Source of the DNA: Myxococcota bacterium
Lineage (GTDB): Bacteria; Myxococcota; Polyangia; GCA-2747355; JAKLHH01
DNA length: 13,036 bases
Reading direction: 5' to 3'
Assembly (NCBI GenBank): GCA_022710245.1
Contig: JAKLHH010000082.1
Location: forward strand, 1-13,036
Part shown: in pieces, positions 7,284 through 13,036 of the stretch
How the letters are laid out: every line of letters begins with the position of its first letter
Numbering within the stretch: the first letter of the stretch is position 1
Notes under the pieces: model-generated
The model's database searches: none
Told to the model about the DNA's origin: nothing
The model's input: only the letters and a program-made list of their open reading frames with translations
Translations under genes and position numbers: made by a program

Positions 7284-7297
7284 ACTGACCCGTCAGT
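7284..7297. promoter_or_regulatory. palindromic operator, TetR-family type, upstream of acyl-CoA dehydrogenase gene
   Basis: ACTGAC-CC-GTCAGT is a perfect inverted repeat with 6-base arms. The right arm continues into a further CAGT, so GTCAGTCAGT reads in tandem. It lies 30-43 bases upstream of the ATG at 7254, where a repressor would block the promoter. TetR-family regulators of fatty-acid genes often use such palindromes. The regulator itself is not in the window. Confidence 0.5.
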
Positions 7298-7361
7298 CAG
7301 TAAAACTAGCAGGGGCAACGCAATGCGTCAACACGGGATCCGGCGGCGGGCGGCGGCCCGG

Positions 7362-7420
7362 AGCTGGAGACAGGCGCGCTTTGATGGTGCTGGATGACCG
7401 CCTGGCACCTGACCCCAGCT
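7362..7420. repeat. imperfect inverted repeat with CTGACCCCAGC core
   Basis: AGCTGGAGACAGG (7362-7374) and CCTGACCCCAGCT (7408-7420) pair at 11 of 13 positions around a 33-base loop. It sits in the 176-base spacer between the end of the DUF3943 gene (7431) and the start of the acyl-CoA dehydrogenase gene (7254). The 11-base core CTGACCCCAGC also occurs at 1285-1295, again in an intergenic dyad. It may be a REP-like element or a terminator for the DUF3943 transcript; no T-run follows. Confidence 0.35.
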
Positions 7421-7430
7421 GCTCGAGGTC

Positions 7431-8183
7431 TCAGTAGGAGAGCCCGAGGAGGTCGCGCTCGAGCTGCCCGAGCGGGTCGAGCAGGTAGAGCAGCACGTGG
7501 CGCCCCGCCGACGGGCGCAGCCGCCGGCGCGCGAGCCGGTAGAGCTGGTAGCGGCCCTCGCCGAGGAGCGCGCCGCCCGTCGGCGTCCAGAGGAGGTCGA
7601 TCCCCGAGGGCTGCTTGTGCCAGCCCTCGATCAGGTACTCCCAGACGAAGGTGAAGGCGAGGGTCATCAGCCCCGCGACCCACCACGGGTGGTGCGCCTC
7701 GCGGTAGCGGAGGTAGAGCTCCGAGCCCATCAGCCCGTGGCCGACCAGGTTGAGCGGCCAGGGGTCGCCGTCCCACTCGAAGAACCCACGCCGGGTGTCG
7801 AAGGCGGGCGCGGAGCTCCAGGAGCGCGCGAAGGTGTCGGCGTTGCGGCTGACGCGCGTGAGGTCGTAGGTCTGCGGCCAGGCGAGCGAGGCGCTGGCGC
7901 GGAGCACGAGCAGCAGCCCGCCCGCGTGCAGCGTCGGCACCAGCCAGCGCGGGCGTGGCGGCGGACGCGAGGGGACCGTCGAGGGCGCGACCAGCGCTTG
8001 CCCTGCGAGAGAGAGCGCGCGCGCCGGCGCCGAGGCGGCTGGCCGCGTCGGCGCTGACGCGGCGGGCCGAGGGGCGAGGACGATCCCGAGCGCGACGGTG
8101 AGCGCGAGCGAGCGCGCGAGGCGCTGGCGCACCTCGACCGACGCCGCCATCGACCGCGACCCGAGCTGCTCGGCTGGTGCCAT
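7431..8183 (-). CDS. DUF3943 family protein, probably exported
   Basis: A 250-residue protein whose C-terminal half matches DUF3943: NLVGHGLMGSELYLRYREA (145-163), WEYLIEG (181-187) and PSGIDLLWTPTGGALLGEG (192-210). The family is uncharacterised and is predicted to be associated with the envelope. The N-terminus has a hydrophobic stretch (about 24-38, ARSLALTVALGIVLA) ending near PAASA that could be a signal peptide or anchor, followed by an Ala/Pro-rich linker with a PAASAP repeat and a second hydrophobic segment at about 85-101. The hydrophobic run GLMTLAFTFVWEY adds another membrane candidate. The ATG at 8183 is preferred because GGAG lies five bases upstream; ATG 8150 is in frame but lacks one. 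It is divergent from the lipoprotein operon at 8256 with a 72-base spacer. Confidence 0.8.
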   Translation of the reverse strand: MAPAEQLGSRSMAASVEVRQRLARSLALTVALGIVLAPRPAASAPTRPAASAPARALSLAGQALVAPSTVPSRPPPRPRWLVPTLHAGGLLLVLRASASLAWPQTYDLTRVSRNADTFARSWSSAPAFDTRRGFFEWDGDPWPLNLVGHGLMGSELYLRYREAHHPWWVAGLMTLAFTFVWEYLIEGWHKQPSGIDLLWTPTGGALLGEGRYQLYRLARRRLRPSAGRHVLLYLLDPLGQLERDLLGLSY

Positions 8184-8255
8184 GGTTGCTCCGCGCCCGT
8201 CGGAGAGGATAGGGTAGGGCTGTGCGGCCACGCAACCCGCCGCGAGGAGTCGACG

Positions 8256-8765
8256 ATGAAGGCGACCGCGCGCTGGCTCCCGGTCCTGGCGCTGCTCCTC
8301 GGCTGCGGCGGCAGCGTGGAGCGCTCCGACGGTCCTGCCCGGCGGGACGCGAGCCTCGAGGCGCGCGCTGATGGCCGCGCCGATACGCGCGCCGATCTCC
8401 CTCGCGACCTCGCGCGGGTCGAGGCGAAGGTCGGGCTCGAGGCCGGCGGCGCGGGCAGCGCGTTCGGCGATCCCTGCACCATGGACGGGGCCAAGGGCTG
8501 CGGCGCCGGTCTGCTCTGCCTCTCGCCGTCGGGCAACCAGGGCTTCTGCAGCAAGAGCTGCGACCAGGGCGGGCAGGCCTGCGAGGGCGCGCCCGCGGGC
8601 ACGGCGGCCTTCTGCATCGTCGAGGAGGCCGGCACGCCGAACGGCAAGAAGGGCTGCGCCTTCGTCTGCCAGGAGCCCGGCAAGACCTTCACCTGTCCGG
8701 GGCAGCTCAAGTGCCAGTCCTACGAGGACCCCGCCGGCAGCGGGCAGAAGCTCTGCCTGCCGTGA
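8256..8765 (+). CDS. cysteine-rich lipoprotein
   Basis: A 169-residue predicted lipoprotein. The lipobox LLGC puts the lipidated cysteine at residue 17, followed by GG. Residues 18-65 are a polar linker with RD/AD/LD dipeptide runs (EARADGRADTRADLPRDLAR), a style common in myxobacterial lipoproteins. The rest (72-169) holds 12 cysteines with spacing such as GFCSKSC and CAFVCQEPGKTFTCPGQLKC, likely six disulfides outside the cytoplasm. No catalytic motif is seen. GAGGAG lies six bases before the ATG. The next lipoprotein gene begins 7 bases after the stop, so the two are probably translated from one transcript. Confidence 0.85.
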   Translation: MKATARWLPVLALLLGCGGSVERSDGPARRDASLEARADGRADTRADLPRDLARVEAKVGLEAGGAGSAFGDPCTMDGAKGCGAGLLCLSPSGNQGFCSKSCDQGGQACEGAPAGTAAFCIVEEAGTPNGKKGCAFVCQEPGKTFTCPGQLKCQSYEDPAGSGQKLCLP

Positions 8766-8772
8766 GCTCGCG

Positions 8773-9546
8773 ATGAGCACGGGCCGGCTCTCGCAGCTCG
8801 CGCTCGCCGGGGCCCTCGCGCTGGCGCCCCTCGCGTGCAAGAGCCGGGTCGAACCGGCGCCGGTTGCGCAGCCGATCCAGGCGCGGCCGTCGCCAACGCC
8901 CGCCCCCGCCCCGCGCCGGCCGCCGCGGCTCGTCTCGCTCGAGGAGCTACCGCCCGTCCCGGAGGGCTGGACGCGCTATCACGACGGCGCCTCAGGGCTC
9001 GCGCTCGCTCACCCCGCGGGGCTGCGGATCAGCGTCCAGGGCGGCTGGCTGTGCCTCGACGACGGCGAGGCGCGCGGCACGCCGCTGCTCGTCGGGATCG
9101 CCGCCGATCGCTTCCCGCCGGAGGTCCCGCTCCCATCGGGGCGCCGCCGGCTCCCCCGGCTGTACGCCTTCCTGGCCGAGAGGCAGGGGACGCTGGAGGC
9201 CGCCCGCGGCGCGCTGGAGCCGTACGGGCTCTCCGGCGCCTTCGATGTCCGCAAGGTGGGCGACCGCGAGCTCGGGCCGGTCACCGGCGTCGAGCTCGCG
9301 CTCCACGCCGAGTCCTGTCCCGAGCGAAGCGGCGCCGAGTGCGAGGGCGCGGTCCTCACCGAGGCGCGGCTGGTGCTGGTCGAGGTGGCGCCGGCGTTGT
9401 GGCAGCTCTGGACCTGGAGCGCTGACCGGGAGACGGCTGCCCGCCGCCGCCTGCTCTTCGACCGCGTCCTGACCACCGTGCGCTTCGTGCAGCGGCCGGT
9501 CGAGGCCGAGGAGCCAGCGCCCGCGGCCCCGACGCGCCACCGCTAG
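8773..9546 (+). CDS. probable lipoprotein of unknown function, second gene of operon
   Basis: A 257-residue protein. A hydrophobic signal (LALAGALALAPLAC) ends with Cys22; the lipobox is imperfect, with Pro at -3, so simple Sec export is possible. A Pro/Ala linker (about 28-48) leads to a globular part beginning WTRYHDGASGLALAHPAGLRI. That opening resembles exported proteins with a 'DGASGLALAHP' type beta-sheet start seen in PsbP/DUF-like domains, but I cannot assign a family. The body has WLCLDDGE and a single pair CPERSGAEC (about 178-186). The end returns to a Pro/Ala-rich tail (EAEEPAPAAPTRHR). The start overlaps nothing; the 7-base gap after the previous stop and a weak GAG site point to translational coupling. 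Both products may act at the same envelope site. Confidence 0.75.
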   Translation: MSTGRLSQLALAGALALAPLACKSRVEPAPVAQPIQARPSPTPAPAPRRPPRLVSLEELPPVPEGWTRYHDGASGLALAHPAGLRISVQGGWLCLDDGEARGTPLLVGIAADRFPPEVPLPSGRRRLPRLYAFLAERQGTLEAARGALEPYGLSGAFDVRKVGDRELGPVTGVELALHAESCPERSGAECEGAVLTEARLVLVEVAPALWQLWTWSADRETAARRRLLFDRVLTTVRFVQRPVEAEEPAPAAPTRHR

Positions 9547-9569
9547 CACCGGCACGGGTAGTGGTTGCG

Positions 9570-9604
9570 CAGCTCCCCTGGCCCCTCTCCGGGAACCGGA
9601 GCTG
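9570..9604 (+). terminator. hairpin after lipoprotein operon, possible terminator
   Basis: CAGCTCC (9570-9576) and GGAGCTG (9598-9604) form an outer 7-base stem; an alternative inner hairpin is TCCGG-GAA-CCGGA (9588-9600). It begins 24 bases after the stop of the second lipoprotein gene. No T-run follows, so if it terminates transcription it is not a classical intrinsic terminator. Confidence 0.3.
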
Positions 9605-9643
9605 GCCGTCGCGGCGAAGTCCTCTGAATGCTAAGGGTGCGGT

Positions 9644-9655
9644 CCGGCATGCCGG
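9644..9655. promoter_or_regulatory. perfect palindrome upstream of secreted-protein gene
   Basis: CCGGCATGCCGG is a 12-base perfect palindrome 33 bases before the ATG at 9689. It may be an operator, but GC-rich palindromes of this size also occur by chance. Confidence 0.25.
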
Positions 9656-9688
9656 TTGCTCAACCGGGGGCGTTCAAGGAGAGCCCCC

Positions 9689-10240
9689 ATGAGAAGAACC
9701 TTCACGCTGCTGCCCCTCGCCACCCTGCTCCTCGCGGGCGCCGCGCTCGCCGACAAGCACGTCCAGGTCACCAACCAGGCGTGGATCGACAAGGTCGGCG
9801 CTTGCCCGAGCTCGCACGGGCTGTGCATCGTCAAGCCGTACATCAAGGTCGACCAGAAGAAGCTCGACGGGAAAGTGGTCGAGGTGGGCTTCCGCCACCA
9901 GATGACGGTCAAGGGTGTGCAGGGAACCTCGACCCTCCCATGGCGCAACCAGCCGTCGGTGCAGAAGTACGGCAACGACTACTTCGGCTTCGAGGTGCAG
10001 GTCGCCAGCGACTACCACGAGGGGACGGTCAAGGGCCCCTTTTACGTGAAGACCGACAAAGGCACCTTCTACTGGATCAAGACGAACGGCCAGGACTTCA
10101 CCTTCGACCGCAACGCCTTCAAGAACGTGCTGCGCCAGAAGGGCAGCCCCTACGCCTACGACTGGGACCCGAGCACCGCGGTGCCGACGCAGAAGCCGAC
10201 CGGCTTCGGCCTCTACTACAACCCTGGCCAGCTGAAGTAG
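9689..10240 (+). CDS. secreted protein of unknown function
   Basis: A 183-residue protein with a textbook Sec signal peptide: MRRT, a hydrophobic core (FTLLPLATLLLAGA) and ALA before Asp22. The mature part has one cysteine pair (GACPSSHGLC, 38-46) and many aromatic and Lys residues in alternating, beta-strand-like segments: KVVEVGFRHQMTVKG, DYFGFEVQVASDYHEG, FYVKTDKGTFYWIKT. I do not recognise the family; the look is of a compact extracellular beta-sandwich. Its Lys/Tyr/Asn content is clearly higher than that of its neighbours, which may mean a recent transfer or only an extracellular role. The ATG at 9689 is chosen because AAGGAG lies 7 bases upstream; the in-frame ATG at 9656 has no site and would spoil the signal peptide. 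It appears monocistronic. Confidence 0.85.
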   Translation: MRRTFTLLPLATLLLAGAALADKHVQVTNQAWIDKVGACPSSHGLCIVKPYIKVDQKKLDGKVVEVGFRHQMTVKGVQGTSTLPWRNQPSVQKYGNDYFGFEVQVASDYHEGTVKGPFYVKTDKGTFYWIKTNGQDFTFDRNAFKNVLRQKGSPYAYDWDPSTAVPTQKPTGFGLYYNPGQLK

Positions 10241-10256
10241 CCCGCCCTCCCGTGGC

Positions 10257-10398
10257 ATGATGGGCTCCGGAGGCCCACCTGCGGCCGACGAGATCGTCGA
10301 CGGCGTCCCCGGCTCCTACGACCTCGAGGCAGCACCACGGCGCGCGCCTGATCGGCGAGGTGGTCGAGGACCTGGCCAGGTGGATCCGCGCTCGCTGA
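10257..10398 (+). pseudogene. possible frameshifted remnant of a hydrolase-like gene end
   Basis: In the 176-base spacer between convergent genes, one frame reads PAADEIVDGVPGSYDLEA (about 10278-10331). The next frame continues HHGARLIGEVVEDLARWIRAR and ends at TGA 10396-10398. Joined by a one-base shift near 10330, the two look like the C-terminal end of an alpha/beta-hydrolase-type protein (a GA-HH-G turn, then a final amphipathic helix). No upstream part is present, because the preceding gene ends at 10240. This is a suggestion from composition only. Confidence 0.3.
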
Positions 10399-10416
10399 AG
10401 CACAGACGGGAGCAGG

Positions 10417-10935
10417 TCAGTTGTTCGGCGCCCCGGCGGTGATCCAGTTCTGGATCAGGGTGATCTGCGCGGCGGTGAGGCCGGCCGGCGGCATCTTCTG
10501 CCCGGTGAAGCAAGAGCCCGAGCCATTCAACTTCTGCATCAGGTAGCTCTGCGTCGGCTGGCTCGGCGTGACCTCCTTCAGCGTCGGGCACTGCGTCGAG
10601 GTCACGTTGACCAGCGCGGCGTGCGCCTTGCCCGCGGTCAGATCGGGAGCGGTCGCGCCCGTCGAGTGGCAGGAGGCGCCGAGGCAGCTCGCCGTGAAGA
10701 TCGGCTGCACCTGCTGCGAGAAGCTCACCGTGGCCGCGTCGCCGGCGCCGGCCTCCTTCGCGCCGGCCTCCTTCGCGCCGGCCTCCCTGGCACCCGCCTC
10801 CCTGGCGCCCGCCTCGAAGACCCCTTGCTCGACGCGGGGCACGTCGCGCGCGGCATCTCGCGGCGGAGCGGTCGTGTCGTCGCTGCAGCCGAGGAACAAC
10901 CCTGCCCACACCAGCACCACAAGTCGTGCTCTCAC
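10417..10935 (-). CDS. cytochrome-type (CX4CH) lipoprotein
   Basis: A 172-residue lipoprotein from a GTG start. Hydrophobic residues 5-15 lead to LGC with the lipidated Cys17, then SDD. A linker contains five tandem EAGAR/EAGAK units (41-65). The domain that follows fits the planctomycete/myxobacterial cytochrome c-like group: FSQQVQPIFTASCLGASCH with Cys84-x4-Cys89-His90, HAALVNVTS, SYLMQKLNGSGSC, and the MPP at 148-150 that would supply the heme Met ligand, ending TLIQNWITAGAPNN. The extra two residues between the cysteines, relative to CxxCH, are characteristic of many such domains and make heme attachment plausible but unproven. Cys116 and Cys142 may form a disulfide. GGAGG lies 7 bases before the GTG at 10935. 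No electron-transfer partner gene is in the window. Confidence 0.85.
   Translation of the reverse strand: MRARLVVLVWAGLFLGCSDDTTAPPRDAARDVPRVEQGVFEAGAREAGAREAGAKEAGAKEAGAGDAATVSFSQQVQPIFTASCLGASCHSTGATAPDLTAGKAHAALVNVTSTQCPTLKEVTPSQPTQSYLMQKLNGSGSCFTGQKMPPAGLTAAQITLIQNWITAGAPNN
10741..10815 (-). repeat. 15-base in-frame tandem repeat encoding EAGA(R/K/G)
   Basis: Five 15-base units inside the cytochrome-type lipoprotein gene encode EAGAR, EAGAR, EAGAK, EAGAK and EAGAG. Units differ by a few substitutions. The length is a multiple of three, so copy-number change would only lengthen or shorten the surface linker. Confidence 0.85.
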
Positions 10936-11063
10936 GTCCCTACCTCCCTCCAGTTGTTGGCTGCGATAACGGCTCGCCCGCGAAGTGTAGCGCCGCGAGG
11001 CTCACCCTCAAGCGATCCTTGCTGCCGGCCCTGCGGCCGGCGCCCGGCCCGCGCGGTTGCTGG

Positions 11064-11231
11064 GGTCTTGCCCTCGGAGGCCGGTCGTGCGGAGGGGTCT
11101 TGCCCTTGGCGGCGCCGGTCGTGGCGATGGCCCTACTCGGCGCCCGCGGGGGTCTTGCCCTTGGCGGCGCCGGTCGTGGCGATGGCCCTACTCGGCGCCC
11201 GCGGGGGTCTTGCCCTTGGCGGCGCCGGTCG
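11064..11231. repeat. 55-base tandem repeat duplicating the 3' end of the KYGGPP gene
   Basis: Two identical 55-base units (11096-11150 and 11151-11205) are followed by a 26-base third copy (11206-11231). A degenerate 32-base copy precedes them (11064-11095). Read on the minus strand, each full unit ends with the codons for KTPAGAE and a TAG. The functional stop is 11188-11190; the same TAG recurs at 11133-11135. A period of 55 is not a multiple of three. The rest of the 252-base spacer down to 10936 shows nothing else I can name. Confidence 0.9.
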
Positions 11232-11550
11232 CGGGCGCCTTGGCGGCGCCAGCCTCGGGCCGCGCCCCCGCCTCGGGCGGCGCGCCGAGGTCGCCGCGCG
11301 GCGGTCGCGCGCCGCCGTACTTGGTCTGCACTCGCCCCCAGCTCTTCTTCACGCTCGGCGGCGGACCGCCGTACTTCGGCGGCTGGGGAGGCTCGGGAGG
11401 CCCTCCATACTTCTTCGGCAGCTCGCAGCCGCCCGCGCTGGCGAGCAGCGCGCCTCCGGTCGCGGCCACCCAGAGGCGCGCCGCGGCCCCGAGCGCTCGC
11501 TCGAGGAAGCCTCGCCGCCTCATCTCACGGGTCGAGCGCTGCTCCGGCAT
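11188..11550 (-). CDS. Tat-exported KYGGPP-repeat lipoprotein
   Basis: A 120-residue protein. Residues 11-16 (RRRGFL) match the twin-arginine motif RRxFL; a hydrophobic core (RLWVAATGGALLASA) follows, then AGGC with the likely lipidated Cys42. Export of a folded or cofactor-loaded lipoprotein by the Tat pathway is inferred. The mature part is Pro/Gly-rich and almost free of large hydrophobics. It holds KYGG three times (47-50, 59-62, 77-80), the first two followed by PP, then an Ala/Lys/Pro tail. Small lipoproteins with YG.P motifs occur next to radical SAM enzymes in other bacteria, but no such enzyme is in this window. The ATG at 11550 has AGGAGGG 7 bases upstream; ATG 11523 directly before RRR is an alternative with a poor site. 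It is divergent from the Hsp70 gene by 86 bases. Confidence 0.75.
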   Translation of the reverse strand: MPEQRSTREMRRRGFLERALGAAARLWVAATGGALLASAGGCELPKKYGGPPEPPQPPKYGGPPPSVKKSWGRVQTKYGGARPPRGDLGAPPEAGARPEAGAAKAPATGAAKGKTPAGAE

Positions 11551-11636
11551 TGGCGATCCCTCCTCGCTGGTTCGAGGTGGCAGTTTCCCATCCGCGCCCG
11601 TCGGTAGTAAAGTGGAGCCTTGGACGCGCCGGCCCC

Positions 11637-12818
11637 ATGACCGCCAAGCACGATCTCGTCCTCGGCATCGACTTCGGCACGACCTACTCCTCCGCGGCGG
11701 CGGTCACGGACGGCAAGGTGGAGTTCGTCCTCGACGGGGGCGACAAGGTGGTGCCCTCGGTCGTCTACGTACCCCCGCGGGGCGCCCCCGTCGTCGGGCG
11801 CCAGGCGCTGCAGCAGTCCATCGCCGACCCGGCCTGCGGCGTGGTCTCCATCAAGCGCATCCTCGGGCGCGTCTTCGACAGCCCCGAGGTGCGCCGGCTC
11901 GACGCCGGCGTCGGCTACCGGATCAAGGCGGGGCCGAACCGCTCGCCGACCCTCGTCGTGCGCGGCGGGGAGTTCGCGCCGGCGCAGATCGTCGCGCTCA
12001 TCCTCGAGCACCTGCGGCGCCTGGCCGAGAAGCGCTTCGGCGTCGAGATCACGCGCGCGGTGATGACGGTGCCGGCGGACGCCTCCAGCGCTTACTGCGA
12101 GGCGCTCCGGCGGGCGGCGCGCTTCGCGCAGATGGAGGTGGCGCAGCTGGTCGCCGAGCCGATCGCCGGCGCCATCGCGCTCGGCAAGCAGGAGGACGGG
12201 GAGCGTCAGCGGCTGGTCGTCTGTGACTTCGGCGGCGGTACCTTCGACACCACCCTGGTCTCGCAGGACGCCCGCGGGCTCACCGTCAGCGCGGTGACCG
12301 GGGACGCGTTCCTCGGCGGCGACGACTTCGACGAGGCCATCGCCGAGGCGATCGCGAGCCACATCTACACCCAGTCCGGCTACGACATGCACCGCGACGT
12401 GGTCCGCTGGCGCGAGCTCCTCTTCCGCTCCGAGGCGGCCAAGCGCAAGCTCTCCTTCGCGGAGTCGGCGGTCCTCAACATGCGGGAGGCCTTCACCGTC
12501 GGTGGCCGCAGCCACGATCTGCGCGTCGAGCTGACGCGCGCCACCGTCGAGCCGCGCTGGCAGCCGCTGCTCTCTCGCGCGCGCGCCGTGCTGGCCCAGC
12601 TGCTGGCGCAGGCCGGGCTCTCGGCCGACACGCTGGGCCACGTGATCCTGATCGGGGGGACCAGCCTGATCCCCGTGGTGCAGCGCTCGATCGCCGAGTA
12701 CCTCGGCCGCAAGGTGGAGACCTCCAGCGCCGCCGACGTGGCGGTCGCCTACGGCGCCGCGCTCCTCGCCGGAGGGCTCGCGGGTGAGCTCTCGATCCAG
12801 GGCCGCGCAGATCGGTGA
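11637..12818 (+). CDS. Hsp70-like protein, ATPase domain only
   Basis: A 393-residue member of the Hsp70/DnaK actin-like ATPase fold: phosphate-1 loop GIDFGTTYSS (10-19), SIKRILGR with the catalytic-type Lys73, VMTVPADASSAYCEALRRAARFAQ (142-165), connect segment LVAEPIAGAIALG (171-183), phosphate-2 VCDFGGGTFDTTLV (195-208), GDAFLGGDDFD (222-232) and adenosine motif VILIGGTSLIP (336-346). DnaK has about 640 residues; here the protein stops right after AAYGAALLAGG and lacks the interdomain linker (VLLLD type) and the substrate-binding domain. So it should bind and hydrolyse ATP but cannot grip clients in the usual way. The end is a clean stop with no DnaK-like sequence beyond it. The ATG at 11637 has no clear ribosome site (GGAG is about 20 bases upstream), so translation may be weak or leader-dependent. 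Confidence 0.9.
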   Translation: MTAKHDLVLGIDFGTTYSSAAAVTDGKVEFVLDGGDKVVPSVVYVPPRGAPVVGRQALQQSIADPACGVVSIKRILGRVFDSPEVRRLDAGVGYRIKAGPNRSPTLVVRGGEFAPAQIVALILEHLRRLAEKRFGVEITRAVMTVPADASSAYCEALRRAARFAQMEVAQLVAEPIAGAIALGKQEDGERQRLVVCDFGGGTFDTTLVSQDARGLTVSAVTGDAFLGGDDFDEAIAEAIASHIYTQSGYDMHRDVVRWRELLFRSEAAKRKLSFAESAVLNMREAFTVGGRSHDLRVELTRATVEPRWQPLLSRARAVLAQLLAQAGLSADTLGHVILIGGTSLIPVVQRSIAEYLGRKVETSSAADVAVAYGAALLAGGLAGELSIQGRADR

Positions 12819-12839
12819 CCGCCCGCACCCGCGCCGGCG

Positions 12840-12845
12840 TATAAT
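12840..12845 (+). promoter_or_regulatory. perfect -10 box (TATAAT)
   Basis: TATAAT stands out in very GC-rich surroundings, 33 bases before the ATG at 12879. A partial -35 (GTGACC, four of six) lies 19 bases upstream at 12815-12820, overlapping the Hsp70 stop codon. The next gene therefore probably has its own promoter. Confidence 0.5.
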
Positions 12846-12878
12846 GGCCCCACACCGAGACGTCAGCCGAGGTGCCTG

Positions 12879-13036
12879 ATGGCGATTGATGGGATCCTCT
12901 GTGCGCTTTCGAAGGCCCGCCTTGAGCAGCTGGAGAGCGACCTGGACGTGCTCGCGGAGGTGGTCGCCGCGCGCCACGAGACCGAGATCCCCGGGCTGCT
13001 CGACGTGGGCAAGGCGTGGGACGCGCTCGACCTCAT
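12879..13036 (+). CDS. DUF1877 (YfbM-like) family protein, N-terminal part (cut by right edge)
   Basis: Fifty-two codons are present before the window ends. The start ATG has GAGGT (12869-12873) five bases upstream. The reading frame begins MAIDGILCALSKARLEQLES, then a run of Glu/Val/Ala, then EIPGLLDVGKAWDALDL. The LDVGKAWDAL segment matches the L-D-[IL]-x-KAWH-type motif of the DUF1877/YfbM family, small cytoplasmic proteins of unknown function. The rest of the gene is outside the window, so the assignment rests on this short stretch. Confidence 0.6.
   Translation, partial: MAIDGILCALSKARLEQLESDLDVLAEVVAARHETEIPGLLDVGKAWDALDL

Noticed and set aside
5353..7437. 694-codon open frame on the + strand
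   Set aside because: It is antisense to the acyl-CoA dehydrogenase, whose catalytic motifs are intact; the translation is Leu/Glu/Ala-rich with no motif.
11064..11231. CRISPR array
   Set aside because: The 55-base units are directly adjacent with no unique spacers, so this is a plain tandem repeat.
10926..11636. N-terminal extension of the Hsp70 frame on the + strand
   Set aside because: It crosses the 55-base repeats and is antisense to the Tat lipoprotein gene; Hsp70 homology starts at the ATG at 11637.
11520..12977. 485-codon open frame on the - strand
   Set aside because: It is antisense to the Hsp70 gene and has no domain; long antisense frames are expected at this GC content.

Overview
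This is a GC-rich window (my impression is about 70% G+C) with strong G/C third-position bias. Many genes have a clear Shine-Dalgarno sequence, and GTG starts occur. Several predicted lipoproteins have a Cys lipobox followed by low-complexity Asp/Arg/Ala/Glu linkers, and there is a CX4CH cytochrome-type lipoprotein, a substrate-domain-less Hsp70 and a DUF3943 protein. Together these suggest a Myxococcota / 'deltaproteobacterial' chromosome. That assignment is an inference from style and gene content; no marker gene (rRNA, ribosomal protein) is present. I see no tRNA, rRNA, CRISPR array, transposase or phage gene.

Layout, left to right. 1-1230 (-): 5' two-fifths or so of a GH38 alpha-mannosidase, cut by the window edge. 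1393-1788 (+): small secreted protein with an internal repeat, preceded by a sigma-54-like site. 1804-2883 (-): TPR protein ending in a zincin-type metallopeptidase domain. 2994-3869 (-): classical short-chain dehydrogenase. 4074-4616 and 4680-5273 (+): probable two-gene operon of an unknown protein and a DnaJ-like protein that lacks HPD. 5362-7254 (-): 630-aa acyl-CoA dehydrogenase with a TetR-type palindrome upstream. 7431-8183 (-): DUF3943 protein. 8256-8765 and 8773-9546 (+): operon of a Cys-rich lipoprotein and a second probable lipoprotein. 9689-10240 (+): secreted protein of unknown function. About 10257-10398 (+): possible frameshifted gene remnant. 10417-10935 (-): cytochrome-type lipoprotein. 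11188-11550 (-): Tat-exported KYGGPP lipoprotein whose 3' end, stop codon included, is tandemly duplicated downstream. 11637-12818 (+): Hsp70 ATPase-domain-only protein. 12879-13036 (+): start of a DUF1877/YfbM-like gene behind a perfect TATAAT box.

The genes do not form one evident pathway. It reads as ordinary myxobacterial-type chromosome of mono- and bicistronic units, about half of them encoding exported or lipid-anchored proteins of unknown role. The parts most worth following are the noncanonical chaperone pieces (a J-like protein without HPD and an Hsp70 without a substrate domain, 6.4 kb apart), the Tat KYGGPP lipoprotein, and two separate places where the last codons of a gene and its stop codon are tandemly repeated into the downstream spacer. 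I did not find a convincing new multi-gene system.
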